Assembly: GCF_024171785.1 (NCBI RefSeq)
Contig: NZ_JAMTCK010000002.1
Coordinates: 310,001 to 374,000, forward strand
DNA: 64,000 nucleotides
Direction of reading: 5' to 3'
DNA from: Goodfellowiella coeruleoviolacea
GTDB lineage: Bacteria; Actinomycetota; Actinomycetes; Mycobacteriales; Pseudonocardiaceae
Of the stretch, positions 50,838-62,297 are shown one piece after another. Under the pieces are notes generated by a model. The model made no database searches and was not told the origin of the DNA. It worked only from the letters and a program-made list of their open reading frames with translations. The translations under genes and the position numbers were made by a program. Positions within the stretch are counted from its first letter, which is position 1. Each line of letters begins with the position of its first letter.

Positions 50838-52397
50838 TTGGCGCGCTTCCGCAACCCCGTGCTCCCCGGCTTCCACCCCGATCCCTCGATCTGCCGGGTC
50901 GGCACGGACTACTACCTGGTCACCTCCACGTTCGAGTACTTCCCCGGCCTGCCGCTCTACCACAGCAGGGACCTGGTCCACTGGAGACAGCTGGGGCACG
51001 TGCTCGACCGGCCCGATCAGCTGCCGCTGGCCGGGGTGCGGTCCTCCAACGGGCTGTTCGCGCCGACCATCCGGTACCACGACGGACGGTTCTACGTGAT
51101 CTGCACCCTGGTCGGCGGGCACGACCGGGCCGGCACCTTCGTGGTGACCGCGGCCGACCCGACCGGCCCGTGGTCGGACCCGTACTGGCTGCCCGAGGCC
51201 GAGGGCATCGACCCGTCGCTGTTCTTCGACAACGGCAGGGCGTGGTGCGTCGGCTGCCGGCCGCTCACCGAGCCCGACTACCCCGGGCAGACCGAGATCT
51301 GGCTGCGCGAGTTCGACCCGATCGGGATGCGCCTGGTCGGTGCGGAACAGGTGATCTGGCGGTCCGCGCTGGGTGGGGCGGTGTGGACCGAGGCGCCGCA
51401 CCTGTACAAAGTGGACGGTCGGTACTACCTGCTGACCGCCGAGGGCGGCACCGGGCACGACCACGCGGTGATGATCGCCAGGGCCGACCAGATCACCGGG
51501 CCCTACCAGGGCAGCCCGCGCAACCCCGTGCTCACCCACCGCCACCTCGGCCGGGACCACCCCATCGTCGGCACCGGCCACGGGGACCTGGTGTGCACGC
51601 CCGGCGGGCAGTGGTGGATGGTGCTGCTGGGCATGCGCCCCTACGGCGGCTACTTCTACAACCTGGGCCGGGAGACCTTCCTGGTGCCGGTGCGCTGGGC
51701 GGAGGGGTGGCCGGTGGCCAGCGAGGGCACCGGCCGGGTCGAGGACAGCTACCCAGCACCCGACCTGCCCGAGCACCGGTGGCCGGCGGAGCCGGCCACC
51801 GACAACTTCGAGGCACCCACCCTCGCTCCACTGTGGAACGTGCTGCGCACCCCGGACAAGCAGTTCTGGTCGCTGGAGGAGCGGTTCGGCCACCTGCGGC
51901 TGCGGGTGCGACCACCGACACTGGCCGATTTGGACACTCCCAGCTTCGTCGGCCGTCGGCAGCAGCACATCGACTTCGCCGCGCGCACCGCGGTCGACTT
52001 CCAGCCGGAGTCCGAGCACGAGAGCGCCGGGCTGGCCCTGGTGCAGAGCGACGCCTTCCACCTCACGCTCACCGTGACCGGGCGGCGCCAGCGCGTGGTC
52101 CGCCTCGCCCGGCGCTACCAGCGGAGCACCGAGGTGCTCGCTGAGGCGCCCGTCGCCGAGGGCCGGGTGTACCTCGGGGTGGAGGCGCGCGGCCAGAACT
52201 ACCAGATGCGCTTCGCGACCCGGCCGGACCGGTGGAAGCCCCTGGGAGAGCCGGTGGACGGGCGGCTGCTGAGCACCCCGGTGGCCGGCGGGTTCGTCGG
52301 CACCTACCTGGGCGTGTACGCCACCAGCGACGGCCAGCCCAGCAGCAACCACGCCGACTTCGACTGGTTCGAGTACCTGGCTCTCGACGCCGGCTGA
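50838..52397 (+). CDS. GH43 beta-xylosidase/arabinofuranosidase
   Basis: About 519 residues without a signal peptide. Residues 1-310 form the five-bladed propeller: NPVLPGFHPDPSICR (general base Asp), EGIDPSLFFD (pKa-modulating Asp) and GAVWTEAPHLYK (acid Glu). The last 200 residues are the C-terminal beta-sandwich common to GH43_11-type beta-xylosidases. Being intracellular and last in the importer operon, it should cleave imported xylo-oligosaccharides. TTG at 50838 with GACGGAG seven bases upstream is preferred; the longer frame begins upstream at 50793 without a ribosome site. The stop lies in the first unit of a 13-bp tandem repeat. Confidence 0.9.
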   Translation: MARFRNPVLPGFHPDPSICRVGTDYYLVTSTFEYFPGLPLYHSRDLVHWRQLGHVLDRPDQLPLAGVRSSNGLFAPTIRYHDGRFYVICTLVGGHDRAGTFVVTAADPTGPWSDPYWLPEAEGIDPSLFFDNGRAWCVGCRPLTEPDYPGQTEIWLREFDPIGMRLVGAEQVIWRSALGGAVWTEAPHLYKVDGRYYLLTAEGGTGHDHAVMIARADQITGPYQGSPRNPVLTHRHLGRDHPIVGTGHGDLVCTPGGQWWMVLLGMRPYGGYFYNLGRETFLVPVRWAEGWPVASEGTGRVEDSYPAPDLPEHRWPAEPATDNFEAPTLAPLWNVLRTPDKQFWSLEERFGHLRLRVRPPTLADLDTPSFVGRRQQHIDFAARTAVDFQPESEHESAGLALVQSDAFHLTLTVTGRRQRVVRLARRYQRSTEVLAEAPVAEGRVYLGVEARGQNYQMRFATRPDRWKPLGEPVDGRLLSTPVAGGFVGTYLGVYATSDGQPSSNHADFDWFEYLALDAG

Positions 52398-52428
52398 GCA
52401 CCCCGGCTGAGCACCCCGGCTGAGCACA
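52390..52428. repeat. three-copy 13-bp tandem repeat at the GH43 stop
   Basis: CCGGCTGAGCACC is repeated three times without a gap (52390, 52403 and 52416); the third copy has an ACC/AACC-like variation at its end. The first TGA is the GH43 stop codon, and later units would supply further stops. Confidence 0.8.
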
Positions 52429-52441
52429 CCGGCCGAGCGCC

Positions 52442-52478
52442 TGGCGGCCGCGAACCCGCCGCTGGTTCGCGGCCGCCA
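52442..52478. terminator. bidirectional terminator hairpin
   Basis: A 15-bp perfect stem (arm 52443-52456 is GGCGGCCGCGAACC, plus one closing T-A pair) with a 7-nt loop. It lies between convergent GH43 and PPOX genes. Confidence 0.8.
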
Positions 52479-52509
52479 CCACAGCGCGCGATCGGCCCGG
52501 CGCGCCGGG

Positions 52510-52920
52510 TCAGCCGCTGCGGTCGGGCCCGGCGCGGTGCGGCCGGACGCGCAGCAGCGCCCGCTGTTCCTGCCGCATGGCCGCGCGGTACTCGGCCCAG
52601 TCCGGGTGCTCCCCGGACACCCGGCGGTAGTAGTCCTCCAGACCGGGCATGGCCTCGGGCAGCGACACGATCTCCGCGGTGCCCTCGACCTGGATCCAGC
52701 GGCCGAAGAACCCGTCGGGCAGCACGCACAGCCACACCCGGGGATCGCGGCGGACGTTGCGCAGCTTGTACGCGGTCTGCCTGGTGCTGATCACGACGTG
52801 CCCCTGCTCGTCCACGGCGGCCAGCACCGGCGACAGCTGCGGGGTGCCGTCCGAGCGCAGGGTGGCCAGCACCGCGTGGTGCTGCTGGCGGATGAACTCT
52901 CGTGCTGCGTCCAGGTCCAT
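52510..52920 (-). CDS. PPOX-class oxidoreductase (TIGR03618-like)
   Basis: A 136-residue split-barrel protein: AREFIRQQHHAVLATLRSDGTPQLSPVLAAVDEQGHVVISTRQTAYKLRNVRRDPRVWLCVL is the typical flavin/F420-binding core, followed by VEGTAEIVSLPEAMPGLEDYYRRVSGEHPDW. An F420-dependent reductase is the usual annotation in actinomycetes; the substrate is unknown. ATG at 52920. Divergent from a LacI gene with a 140-bp gap. Confidence 0.82.
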   Translation of the reverse strand: MDLDAAREFIRQQHHAVLATLRSDGTPQLSPVLAAVDEQGHVVISTRQTAYKLRNVRRDPRVWLCVLPDGFFGRWIQVEGTAEIVSLPEAMPGLEDYYRRVSGEHPDWAEYRAAMRQEQRALLRVRPHRAGPDRSG

Positions 52921-53006
52921 GCCCACATCCTGCTGTTCTGCTCGCCCGCGCGCCCGACTGCCCGCCATCTGCCCAGGTAGCACCGGTAAGCTGCGGCACG
53001 GGGCAA

Positions 53007-53014
53007 AACCGGTT
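53007..53014. promoter_or_regulatory. GalR/LacI-type operator core AACCGGTT
   Basis: AAAACCGGTTCA surrounds the 8-bp palindrome, 46 bp before the LacI start. ACCGGT cores flanked by A and T are common in LacI-family operators, so autoregulation is likely. Confidence 0.5.
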
Positions 53015-53060
53015 CAGTTCGGTGGGGCACGGGTGCGAGGCCGTGCGGGGGAGGAGAGCG

Positions 53061-54077
53061 GTGAAACGTCCGACGATCGCCGACATCGCCAGGACCGCCG
53101 GCGTGTCCAAGGGCGCGGTGTCCTACGCGCTCAACGGCCGGCCCGGCGTGTCCGAGCCCACCCGGCGGCGGATCATGGCCATCGCCGAGGAACTGGGCTG
53201 GGCGCCCAGCAGCGCGGCCCGTGCGCTCTCCGACGGCCGGGCCGGAGCGATCGGGCTGGTGGTGGACCGGCCGGCCAGGGTGCTGGGCGTCGAACCGTTC
53301 TTCATGCAGCTGATCTCCGGCATCCAGGCCGCGCTCGCCGGCAGCCCCACCGCGCTGCTGCTGCAGGTGAGCGACCACCAGGAGGCCGAGCTGGCCACCT
53401 ACCGCCGGTGGTGGGCCGAGCGCCGGGTGGACGGCACCCTGCTGGTCGACCTGCAGGAGCGGGACCGGCGCGTGGACCTGGTCCAGGAACTGGGCCTGCC
53501 CGCGGTGGTGCTCGGTGGCCCCGCCGGGGTGGCCGGGCTGCCGTGCGTGTGGACCGACGACGGCGTCGCCGTCGCCGAGGTGCTGGAGTACCTGAGCACG
53601 CTGGGCCACCGCCGGATCGTGCGGGTCGCCGGGCCCGAGGAGTTCCTGCACACCCAAGCGCGCTCCGCGGCGTTCACCGAGTGCGCCGCCCGGCTCGGCC
53701 TCGACCAGACCCGGATCGTGCACACCGACTACTCCGGCGAGGCCGGCGCGCGGGTGGCCCGGCGGCTGCTGGCCTCGGCCGAGGCGCCGACCGCGCTGCT
53801 GTTCGACAACGACCTGATGGCCGTGGCCGCCGTGGCGGTGGCCCAGGAACTGGGCATCGCCGTGCCCGGCCAGCTGTCCGTGGTGGCCTGGGACGACTCC
53901 GTGCTGTGCCGGCTGGTGCACCCGGCGCTGACCGCGGTCCGCCGGCCGATCGCCGAGTACGGCGTCGCCGCGGTGACCCTGCTCCAGCAGGTGCTGGCCG
54001 GGCAGCGGCCGGACAGCGTGCGCACCGCCGACCCGATCCTGGTGCCCAGGGCCAGCACCGGGCCAGCGCCGCGCTGA
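53061..54077 (+). CDS. LacI family regulator, probably of the GH2 gene
   Basis: A 338-residue LacI/GalR protein. VKRPTIADIARTAGVSKGAVSYALNGRPGVSEPTRRRIMAIAEELGW is the DNA-binding region and AARAL the hinge; the C-terminal sugar domain ends VLCRLVHPALTAVRRPIAEYG. GTG start behind GGGGGAGGAGAG. The downstream GH2 gene on the same strand is the most likely target. It is distinct in recognition helix from the BxlR-like repressor, and I do not think it is CebR, though that cannot be excluded from sequence alone. Confidence 0.88.
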   Translation: MKRPTIADIARTAGVSKGAVSYALNGRPGVSEPTRRRIMAIAEELGWAPSSAARALSDGRAGAIGLVVDRPARVLGVEPFFMQLISGIQAALAGSPTALLLQVSDHQEAELATYRRWWAERRVDGTLLVDLQERDRRVDLVQELGLPAVVLGGPAGVAGLPCVWTDDGVAVAEVLEYLSTLGHRRIVRVAGPEEFLHTQARSAAFTECAARLGLDQTRIVHTDYSGEAGARVARRLLASAEAPTALLFDNDLMAVAAVAVAQELGIAVPGQLSVVAWDDSVLCRLVHPALTAVRRPIAEYGVAAVTLLQQVLAGQRPDSVRTADPILVPRASTGPAPR

Positions 54078-54127
54078 GCCCTGTCCCGCGTCCGCGCGAG
54101 CCGGGGCGACGCGCCGAACGCCCGGGT

Positions 54128-54138
54128 GGTTGCCAACC
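54128..54138. promoter_or_regulatory. palindrome GGTTGCCAACC before GH2
   Basis: GGTTG-C-CAACC is a perfect 11-bp dyad in the 178-bp gap between lacI and GH2, 118 bp before the GH2 start. Operator or part of a lacI terminator; not resolved. Confidence 0.4.
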
Positions 54139-54255
54139 GGGTGCGGGTTTTGTGAGGGTCGGGGTGCTGGGCGGGCCGCGCGGCCGGCTGACCACCTCGG
54201 CGCCGTGGCCCGGCCCGGTGGACCGTGTCGCCACCCGTGAGGAGCCCGAGCACCG

Positions 54256-56037
54256 ATGGATCACGCACTCCGCGAGGCCCACCCGCGTCCGCGCCTGGTT
54301 CGCCCCGACTGGCAGGACCTGTGCGGCCCGTGGGGCTTTGCCCACGACGACGGCGATGTGGGCGTCCGGGACGGCTGGTGGCGTGAGCAGGCGCCGTTCC
54401 AGAACACCATCACCGTGCCCTTCCCCCCGGAGTCGGCGGCCAGCGGCGTCGCCGCGCCGGGACGGCATCCCGTGGTGTGGTACCGCAGGGAGTTCGACCT
54501 GGTCCCGCCCGGGCCGGACCGGCGCGTCCTGCTGCACTTCGGCGCCGTGGACTACCGGGCCGACGTGTGGGTCAACGGGCAGCACCTGACCAGCCACGAG
54601 GGCGGTCACACCCCGTTCTCGGTGGATGTCACCGACGCGCTCGCCGACTCCGGCACCCAGGTGGTGACGGTGCGGGCCGAGGACGGCTCCGCCGATCTGG
54701 AACAGCCGCGCGGCAAGCAGGACTGGCGGAGCGAGCCGCACGTGATCTGGTACCACCGCACGACCGGCATCTGGCAGCCGGTGTGGCTGGAGGCGGTCCC
54801 CCGCACGCACGTCCGCCACCTGCGGTTGACCCCGCTGCTCGGCGAGGGCGTGCTCGACGTCGAGATCGGCCTGGCCGGGGTGGGACCGGGGCCGGTGCGG
54901 GTGAGCGTGCGGGTGGGCGAGCCGGACGACCCACTGGCCGAGGACACCTACCTGGTCCGCGGCGACACCGTGCGGCGCCGGCTGCCCCTCGACCAGCTGC
55001 CCTACGACGTGGAACCCGAGCGCTACCTGTGGAGCCCGGAGACGCCCAACCTGCACGACGTGCGCGTCACGGTCGAGCCGGCCGACCAGGGCGTGACCGA
55101 CGAGGCGCTCAGCTACGTGGGGCTGCGCGCGGTGGGCGTGGACAACACCCACTTCCTGCTCAACGGCCGCCCCTACTACCTGCGCATGGTGCTGGCCCAG
55201 GGCTACTGGCCGGACACGCACCTGGCCGCCCCGTCCGGCGACGCCCTGCGCCGGGAGGTGGAGCTGGCCAGGTCGCTTGGCTTCAACGGCATGCGGCTGC
55301 ACCAGAAGGTCGAGGACCCCAGGCTGCTGTACTGGTGCGACCGGATCGGCATGTGCGTCTGGGGCGAGATGCCCGCCGCCTACCGGTTCAGTTCCCGGTC
55401 GGTGGCCAGGACGGTGCGGGAATGGCTGGCCGCGGTGGAGCGCGACGCCAGCCACGCCTGCGTGGTGGCCTGGGTGCCGTTCAACGAGAGCTGGGGGGTG
55501 CCCGCCGCGGAGCAGCGGGAGGACCAGCGCGACGCCGTGCGCGCCGTGCACCACCTGCTGCGGGCGGTCGACCCGTCCCGGCCCACCCTGGGCAACGACG
55601 GCTGGGAGTACGTGACCGGGAACATCCTGGGCGTGCACGACTACTGCAACGACCCCGGCCTGCTGACCGAGCGCTACCGCGACCGGGACGCGGTGGCGCG
55701 CACCGTGCGCGAGGTCCGGCCGGGCGGTCGCCGGCTGACCGTGGACGGCGGCGTGCCGGCCGCACCGGTGGTGTTGACCGAGTTCGGCGGCATCCTGTGC
55801 ACCGCCGATCCGGACACCGCGTGGAACGGCTACGGCGCGGCCGGCGACGCCGAGGCCCTGGTGCACCGCTACCGCGAGCTGATGGCGGCGGTCCAGGCCA
55901 GCAGCGCGCTGGCCGGCTTCTGCTACACCCAGCTCACCGACACCCTGCAGGAGCGCAACGGCCTGCTGACCGAGCACCGCGAGCCCAAGGCCGATCCGGC
56001 CGTGCTCGCCGCGATCACCAGGGACGCCGCGCGCTGA
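54256..56037 (+). CDS. GH2 family glycosidase (beta-galactosidase/glucuronidase/mannosidase type)
   Basis: A 593-residue GH2 enzyme without a signal peptide. The N-terminal jelly-roll (VWYRREFDL...LLHFGAVDYRADVWVNGQHLTSHEGGHTPFSVDVT) and Ig-like domain precede the TIM barrel. The acid Glu is in VAWVPFNESWG and the nucleophile Glu in VVLTEFGGILC. At under 600 residues it belongs to the compact GH2 proteins rather than LacZ. The specific sugar is uncertain; a plant-hemicellulose side chain fits the surroundings. ATG start; the preceding lacI gene is its probable regulator. Confidence 0.88.
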   Translation: MDHALREAHPRPRLVRPDWQDLCGPWGFAHDDGDVGVRDGWWREQAPFQNTITVPFPPESAASGVAAPGRHPVVWYRREFDLVPPGPDRRVLLHFGAVDYRADVWVNGQHLTSHEGGHTPFSVDVTDALADSGTQVVTVRAEDGSADLEQPRGKQDWRSEPHVIWYHRTTGIWQPVWLEAVPRTHVRHLRLTPLLGEGVLDVEIGLAGVGPGPVRVSVRVGEPDDPLAEDTYLVRGDTVRRRLPLDQLPYDVEPERYLWSPETPNLHDVRVTVEPADQGVTDEALSYVGLRAVGVDNTHFLLNGRPYYLRMVLAQGYWPDTHLAAPSGDALRREVELARSLGFNGMRLHQKVEDPRLLYWCDRIGMCVWGEMPAAYRFSSRSVARTVREWLAAVERDASHACVVAWVPFNESWGVPAAEQREDQRDAVRAVHHLLRAVDPSRPTLGNDGWEYVTGNILGVHDYCNDPGLLTERYRDRDAVARTVREVRPGGRRLTVDGGVPAAPVVLTEFGGILCTADPDTAWNGYGAAGDAEALVHRYRELMAAVQASSALAGFCYTQLTDTLQERNGLLTEHREPKADPAVLAAITRDAAR

Positions 56038-56386
56038 TCCTGGCCCGCACCGCCTGCCCTTCGATTCCTGTCCTGTTCGGACGGACGAGGTACGGATCCC
56101 CTTGCTGGACAGTCGATCCTGTGTGGACCGACAACGGGCTGCTGGACCCGGCATGGTGTGGCCGGCGCGCCGGGCGGCGCCCGGTGCGGCCTGCCGGTGG
56201 GACCGGCCGGGTGGCGGTGGGGTGGTGGGGGCGGGTGCGGACCGCGCCGTGGTGCCGGGTCGCGCCCGCCCCGGGCCGGGCCGCTGGCCGGCCCGGGGCC
56301 CGCGGTCGGTTCGGCACTTGTTCTGGCTGGTCGTGGGCCTGGGATCGGTCCCAGTCCGGGGCCGTCCGGGGTGTGATTCCCGCTGA

Positions 56387-58615
<2,229 letters not shown>

Positions 58616-58622
58616 TGAGGCC

Positions 58623-58679
58623 GGCGGGCCCGTTCCCCTTCCTCTCTCCTCTTCTGGAACGGGCCCGCCCATCAAGCCT
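58623..58679 (+). terminator. terminator hairpin after GH9
   Basis: GGCGGGCCCGTTCC (58623-58636) pairs with its exact complement (58666-58679) across a 29-nt pyrimidine-rich loop, immediately after the GH9 stop codon. Confidence 0.75.
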
Positions 58680-58793
58680 CGGTCCGGGGCGTCTAACCGC
58701 GCCCGGCGCCCCGGACCGGGTTCCACCCCTCCCACCGGGCCAGTGCCCGCACGGCCGACGACCGGTTGCCACCGGCGGCCGGGGCAGCCCTCG

Positions 58794-58819
58794 CTGAACA
58801 GACCACAGTGGACGTTCAG
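58794..58819. promoter_or_regulatory. dyad CTGAAC...GTTCAG enclosing CCACAGTGG before GH48
   Basis: CTGAAC (58794-58799) and GTTCAG (58814-58819) flank the recurrent motif CCACAGTGG (58803-58811), about 190 bp upstream of GH48. Possible operator; protein unknown. Confidence 0.45.
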
Positions 58820-59008
58820 CCCACAGTCGAGCGGTGTGGACGACCTCGTCCGCACGCTCACACTCGGTGCGTGACGCGGTCCCTGGTGCCGTGCCCGCCA
58901 ACGGCGGCGGACACGGTTGGGCGGGCCGTCGACCGGGCCGACCACCGAGTCGAAGGGAAGAAACAGCAAGCAACGAACGACCAGTGGAGCATGGAGGAGA
59001 GCCGCGCC

Positions 59009-61060
59009 ATGAGAACTCGGTTCAGAGCACGTCCGCGGAAGTGGGGCCCGCTGCGCGGGCTGCTCGCCGCCGCCGCGGTCGGGGTGCTGGTGTTCCCCGC
59101 CGGAGCCAGCGCGGTTTCCGCCGCGCCACTCGCCGAGCAGGACCTCGGCAGCCGGCTGGCCGCCGACTACGAGGCAGCGTTCCTGACGCAGTACAACAAG
59201 ATCAAGGACCCGGCCAACGGCTACTTCCGCCAGTTCGGCGACCTGTTGGTGCCCTACCACTCGGTGGAGACGCTGATCGTCGAGGCCCCGGACCACGGTC
59301 ACGAGACCACCTCCGAGGCGTTCAGCTACTACCTCTGGCTGGAGGCCACCTACGGCCAGATCACCGGTAACTGGGAGCCGTTCAACAAAGCGTGGAGGTC
59401 GATGGAGACCTACATCATCCCGGCCCAGAAGGACCAGCCAACCAACTCCGGCTACAACCCGGCCAAGCCGGCCACCTACGCCGCCGAACACGGCGACCCG
59501 TCCGGGTATCCGTCCAGGTTGGACAGTGGTGTCTCGGTCGGCCAGGACCCGATCGCCAATGAACTGAGTTCCACGTACGGCACCAACAACATCTACGGCA
59601 TGCACTGGCTGCTGGACGTGGACAACGTCTACGGCTACGGGTTCTGCGGCGACGGCTCCAAGAACGCTCCCGCCTACATCAACACCTTCCAGCGGGGTGA
59701 GCAGGAGTCGGTGTGGGAGACGGTGACCCACCCGTCCTGCGAGACGTTCAAGTTCGGTGGCAAGAACGGGTTCCTGGACCTGTTCACCGGTGACTCCAGC
59801 TACTCCAAGCAGTGGCGCTACACCAACGCGCCGGACGCGGACGCCCGCGCGGTGCAGGTGGCCTACTGGGCCAAGACCTGGGCGGACAAGCAGGGCAAGG
59901 GCTCGCAGATCTCCTCGGCGGTGGCCAACGCCGCCAAGATGGGCGACTACCTGCGCTACTCCATGTACGACAAGTACTTCAAGAAGATCGGCAACTGCAC
60001 CAGCCCGTCCTGCCCGGCCGGCAGTGGCAAGAACAGCGCGCACTACCTGCTCGGCTGGTACTACTCCTGGGGCGGCGCGGACGCCAGCGCCCAGTACCCG
60101 TGGGCCTTCCGGATCGGCTCCAGCGCGCCGCACCAGGGTTACCAGAACCCGCTGGCGGCCTGGGCCCTGGCCAACGACCCGCAGCTGAAGCCGAAGTCGG
60201 CGACCGGGGCCACCGACTGGGCGACCAGCCTGAACCGCCAGCTGGAGTTCCTCCAGTGGCTGCAGTCCGCCGAGGGCGGCATCGCCGGTGGCGCGAGCAA
60301 CAGCTGGGGCGGTTCCTACGGCACGCCGCCGGCCAACTCCCCGAAGTTCTACGGCATGGCCTACGACTACCAGCCGGTGTGGCACGACCCGCCGAGCAAC
60401 CGGTGGTTCGGCTTCCAGACCTGGGGCATGGAGCGCGTCGCCCAGTACTACTACGTGACCAAGGACTCCCGCGCCAAGTCCATTCTGGACAAGTGGGTGC
60501 CGTGGGCGATCAACAACACCACCGTGGGCACCGGGGGCAGCTTCGCCATCCCCGCCGACCTGCAGTGGTCCGGCCAGCCCAACAACTGGACCGGCAACCC
60601 GAGCACCAACACCAACCTGCACGTGAGCGTGCTCAACAAGAACAACGACGTCGGCATTGCCGCGTCGCTGGCCAAGACCCTGCTGTACTACGCGGCGGGT
60701 TCGGGCAACACCCAGGCGCGCACCACGGGTGAGAAGCTGCTCGACGCGCTGCTGGGCAACACCGACAGCAAGGGCATCGCCGTCCCGGAGACCCGGGCCG
60801 ACTACAACCGGTTCGACGACACCTACTCGCAGGGCGGGCTGTACGTGCCCAACGGCTGGACCGGGAAGATGGCCAACGGCGACACCATCAACTCCAGCTC
60901 GACGTTCCTGTCCATCCGCTCGTTCTACAAGCAGGACCCGGACTGGTCGAAGGTGCAGAGCTACCTCAACGGCGGCGCCGTGCCCACCTTCACCTACCAC
61001 CGGTTCTGGTCGCAGGCGGAGATCGCCACCGCCTTCGCCGTGCACGCCGAACTGTTCTGA
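59009..61060 (+). CDS. secreted GH48 reducing-end cellobiohydrolase, catalytic domain only
   Basis: A 683-residue processive exocellulase. Signal peptide with Arg-rich N-region (to about residue 39), then a complete GH48 (alpha/alpha)6 barrel: GYFRQFGDLLVPYHSVETLIVEAPDHGHETTSEAFSYYLWLEATYG contains the proposed acid Glu (segment 98-104), and the C-terminus ends FTYHRFWSQAEIATAFAVHAELF. No CBM is attached, unlike most actinobacterial GH48 proteins, which carry CBM2. The ATG at 59009 has GGAGGAG upstream; an earlier ATG at 58991 is less likely. It acts synergistically with GH9 and GH12 enzymes on crystalline cellulose. Confidence 0.94.
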   Translation: MRTRFRARPRKWGPLRGLLAAAAVGVLVFPAGASAVSAAPLAEQDLGSRLAADYEAAFLTQYNKIKDPANGYFRQFGDLLVPYHSVETLIVEAPDHGHETTSEAFSYYLWLEATYGQITGNWEPFNKAWRSMETYIIPAQKDQPTNSGYNPAKPATYAAEHGDPSGYPSRLDSGVSVGQDPIANELSSTYGTNNIYGMHWLLDVDNVYGYGFCGDGSKNAPAYINTFQRGEQESVWETVTHPSCETFKFGGKNGFLDLFTGDSSYSKQWRYTNAPDADARAVQVAYWAKTWADKQGKGSQISSAVANAAKMGDYLRYSMYDKYFKKIGNCTSPSCPAGSGKNSAHYLLGWYYSWGGADASAQYPWAFRIGSSAPHQGYQNPLAAWALANDPQLKPKSATGATDWATSLNRQLEFLQWLQSAEGGIAGGASNSWGGSYGTPPANSPKFYGMAYDYQPVWHDPPSNRWFGFQTWGMERVAQYYYVTKDSRAKSILDKWVPWAINNTTVGTGGSFAIPADLQWSGQPNNWTGNPSTNTNLHVSVLNKNNDVGIAASLAKTLLYYAAGSGNTQARTTGEKLLDALLGNTDSKGIAVPETRADYNRFDDTYSQGGLYVPNGWTGKMANGDTINSSSTFLSIRSFYKQDPDWSKVQSYLNGGAVPTFTYHRFWSQAEIATAFAVHAELF

Positions 61061-61073
61061 TCCCACCGGGAGC

Positions 61074-61107
61074 GTCCTCGGCCGGGCTGACCGGCCCGGC
61101 CGAGGAC
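61074..61107 (+). terminator. terminator after GH48
   Basis: GTCCTCGGCCGGGC (61074-61087) pairs with GCCCGGCCGAGGAC (61094-61107), a 14-bp stem and 6-nt loop just after the GH48 stop. It would reduce read-through into GH12. Confidence 0.75.
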
Positions 61108-61189
61108 CGCGGCGGTCAGCCGTGCACCCCGTGCGGTCCGCGAGGGCCGCGCGGGACCAGCCCGCACAACGGCGAAAGGAATCCCCACC

Positions 61190-61963
61190 ATGTCCCCGCG
61201 ACCCACCGCACGCGTGCTCACCACCGGTCTTGCCGTGGCCTGCTGCCTGGCGACGCTCACCGCCGCACCGGCCGTGGCCGGCCAGGTGGGCGCAGCCGCG
61301 CAGCTGTGCGGCAAATGGGACTCGACCCCCGTCGAAGGGGGCCGCTACATCGTGCAGAACAACGTCTGGGGCGCGTCCACCCCGCAGTGCATCGACGTCA
61401 ACGGCACCGGTTTCACGGTGACCACGGCCGGGCACAACAACGCCACCAACGGCTCGCCAGCGTCCTACCCGTCGATCTACGCGGGCTGCCACTACCGGAA
61501 CTGCACCACCGGCAGTGGGCTGCCCAGGGCGGTCAGCCAGCTCAGCGGCGCGCGCAGCAGCTGGAGCACCAGCGTGCCCAGCCAGGGCGTCTACGACACG
61601 GCCTACGACCTGTGGTACGACCCGAACCCCAACCAGACCGGCCAGAACGCGGGCGAGCTGATGATCTGGCTCAACCACCGGGGCAGTGTCCAACCGGTCG
61701 GCTCGAAGGTCGCCACCGCGCAGGTGGCCGGTGCCACCTGGGACGTGTGGACGGGCAACATCGGCTGGAACGTGATCAGCTACGTGCGCACCAGCCCGAC
61801 GACCTCGGTCAGCAACCTCGACCTCAACGCGTTCACCCAGGACGCCGTGTCCAGGGGGTCGATCAACCGGAGCTGGTACCTGACCAGTGTGCAGGCCGGC
61901 TTCGAGCCGTGGCAGGGCGGCACCGGGCTCGCCACCCACTCGTTCTCCTTCTCCCTGGGCTGA
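61190..61963 (+). CDS. secreted GH12 endoglucanase
   Basis: A 257-residue beta-jelly-roll endoglucanase. Signal peptide to about residue 36; core QLCGKWDSTPVEGGRYIVQNNVWGASTPQCIDVNGTGFTV, nucleophile Glu in AGELMIWLNHRG, acid Glu in QAGFEPWQGG near the end. Pairs of Cys (LCGK, QCID and AGCHYRNC) fit the family's disulfides. It hydrolyses internal beta-1,4-glucan bonds. Single domain without CBM2, which Streptomyces homologues often have. The ATG has GAAAGGAA upstream. Third in the cellulase row. Confidence 0.93.
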   Translation: MSPRPTARVLTTGLAVACCLATLTAAPAVAGQVGAAAQLCGKWDSTPVEGGRYIVQNNVWGASTPQCIDVNGTGFTVTTAGHNNATNGSPASYPSIYAGCHYRNCTTGSGLPRAVSQLSGARSSWSTSVPSQGVYDTAYDLWYDPNPNQTGQNAGELMIWLNHRGSVQPVGSKVATAQVAGATWDVWTGNIGWNVISYVRTSPTTSVSNLDLNAFTQDAVSRGSINRSWYLTSVQAGFEPWQGGTGLATHSFSFSLG

Positions 61964-62297
61964 TCACACCCGGACAGGGCGGGCCGGGCAGGGCAGGGAC
62001 GAGTCAGCCGGGTGGAACAGCGGTTCGCCCCAACGGCGAGGCAGGACCGCACCAGCGGCTGGCCGGCTGCCCGGCTCGCCCGCTCGCGACGGTGGCGACA
62101 CCGTCCGGCCGCGGTGGGGATACCAAGCCCGTCCCCACCGCGGCCCCCTGCCGCCCACTGGTCCGCGCCGGCCTCGGCACCGGCGCTGCGCGGCAGTCGG
62201 TGCTGGTTGCGGCGCTGGTCCCGGCGCTGAGCCGGGCCCGGGGTTACGGTGGGGCTGCGGACAGGACAAGCAGCAGTCGATCCGGAAGGAACGCGGC
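61964..62297. other. 334-bp gap between GH12 and HesB-like gene
   Basis: GC-rich with no supported gene and no strong hairpin that I could find. It holds the HesB-like promoter and GGAAGGA ribosome site at its end. Confidence 0.5.

Larger units (their letters stand above)
58616..59008. other. 393-bp gap between GH9 and GH48
   Basis: Contains the terminator above, then the promoter region of GH48 with the dyad at 58794-58819. No CebR palindrome was found here. No gene supported. Confidence 0.55.

Noticed and set aside
61065-61080. A possible CebR site GGGAGCGTCC before GH12
   Set aside because: It matches only about 9 of 14 positions and is part of the terminator hairpin region after GH48.
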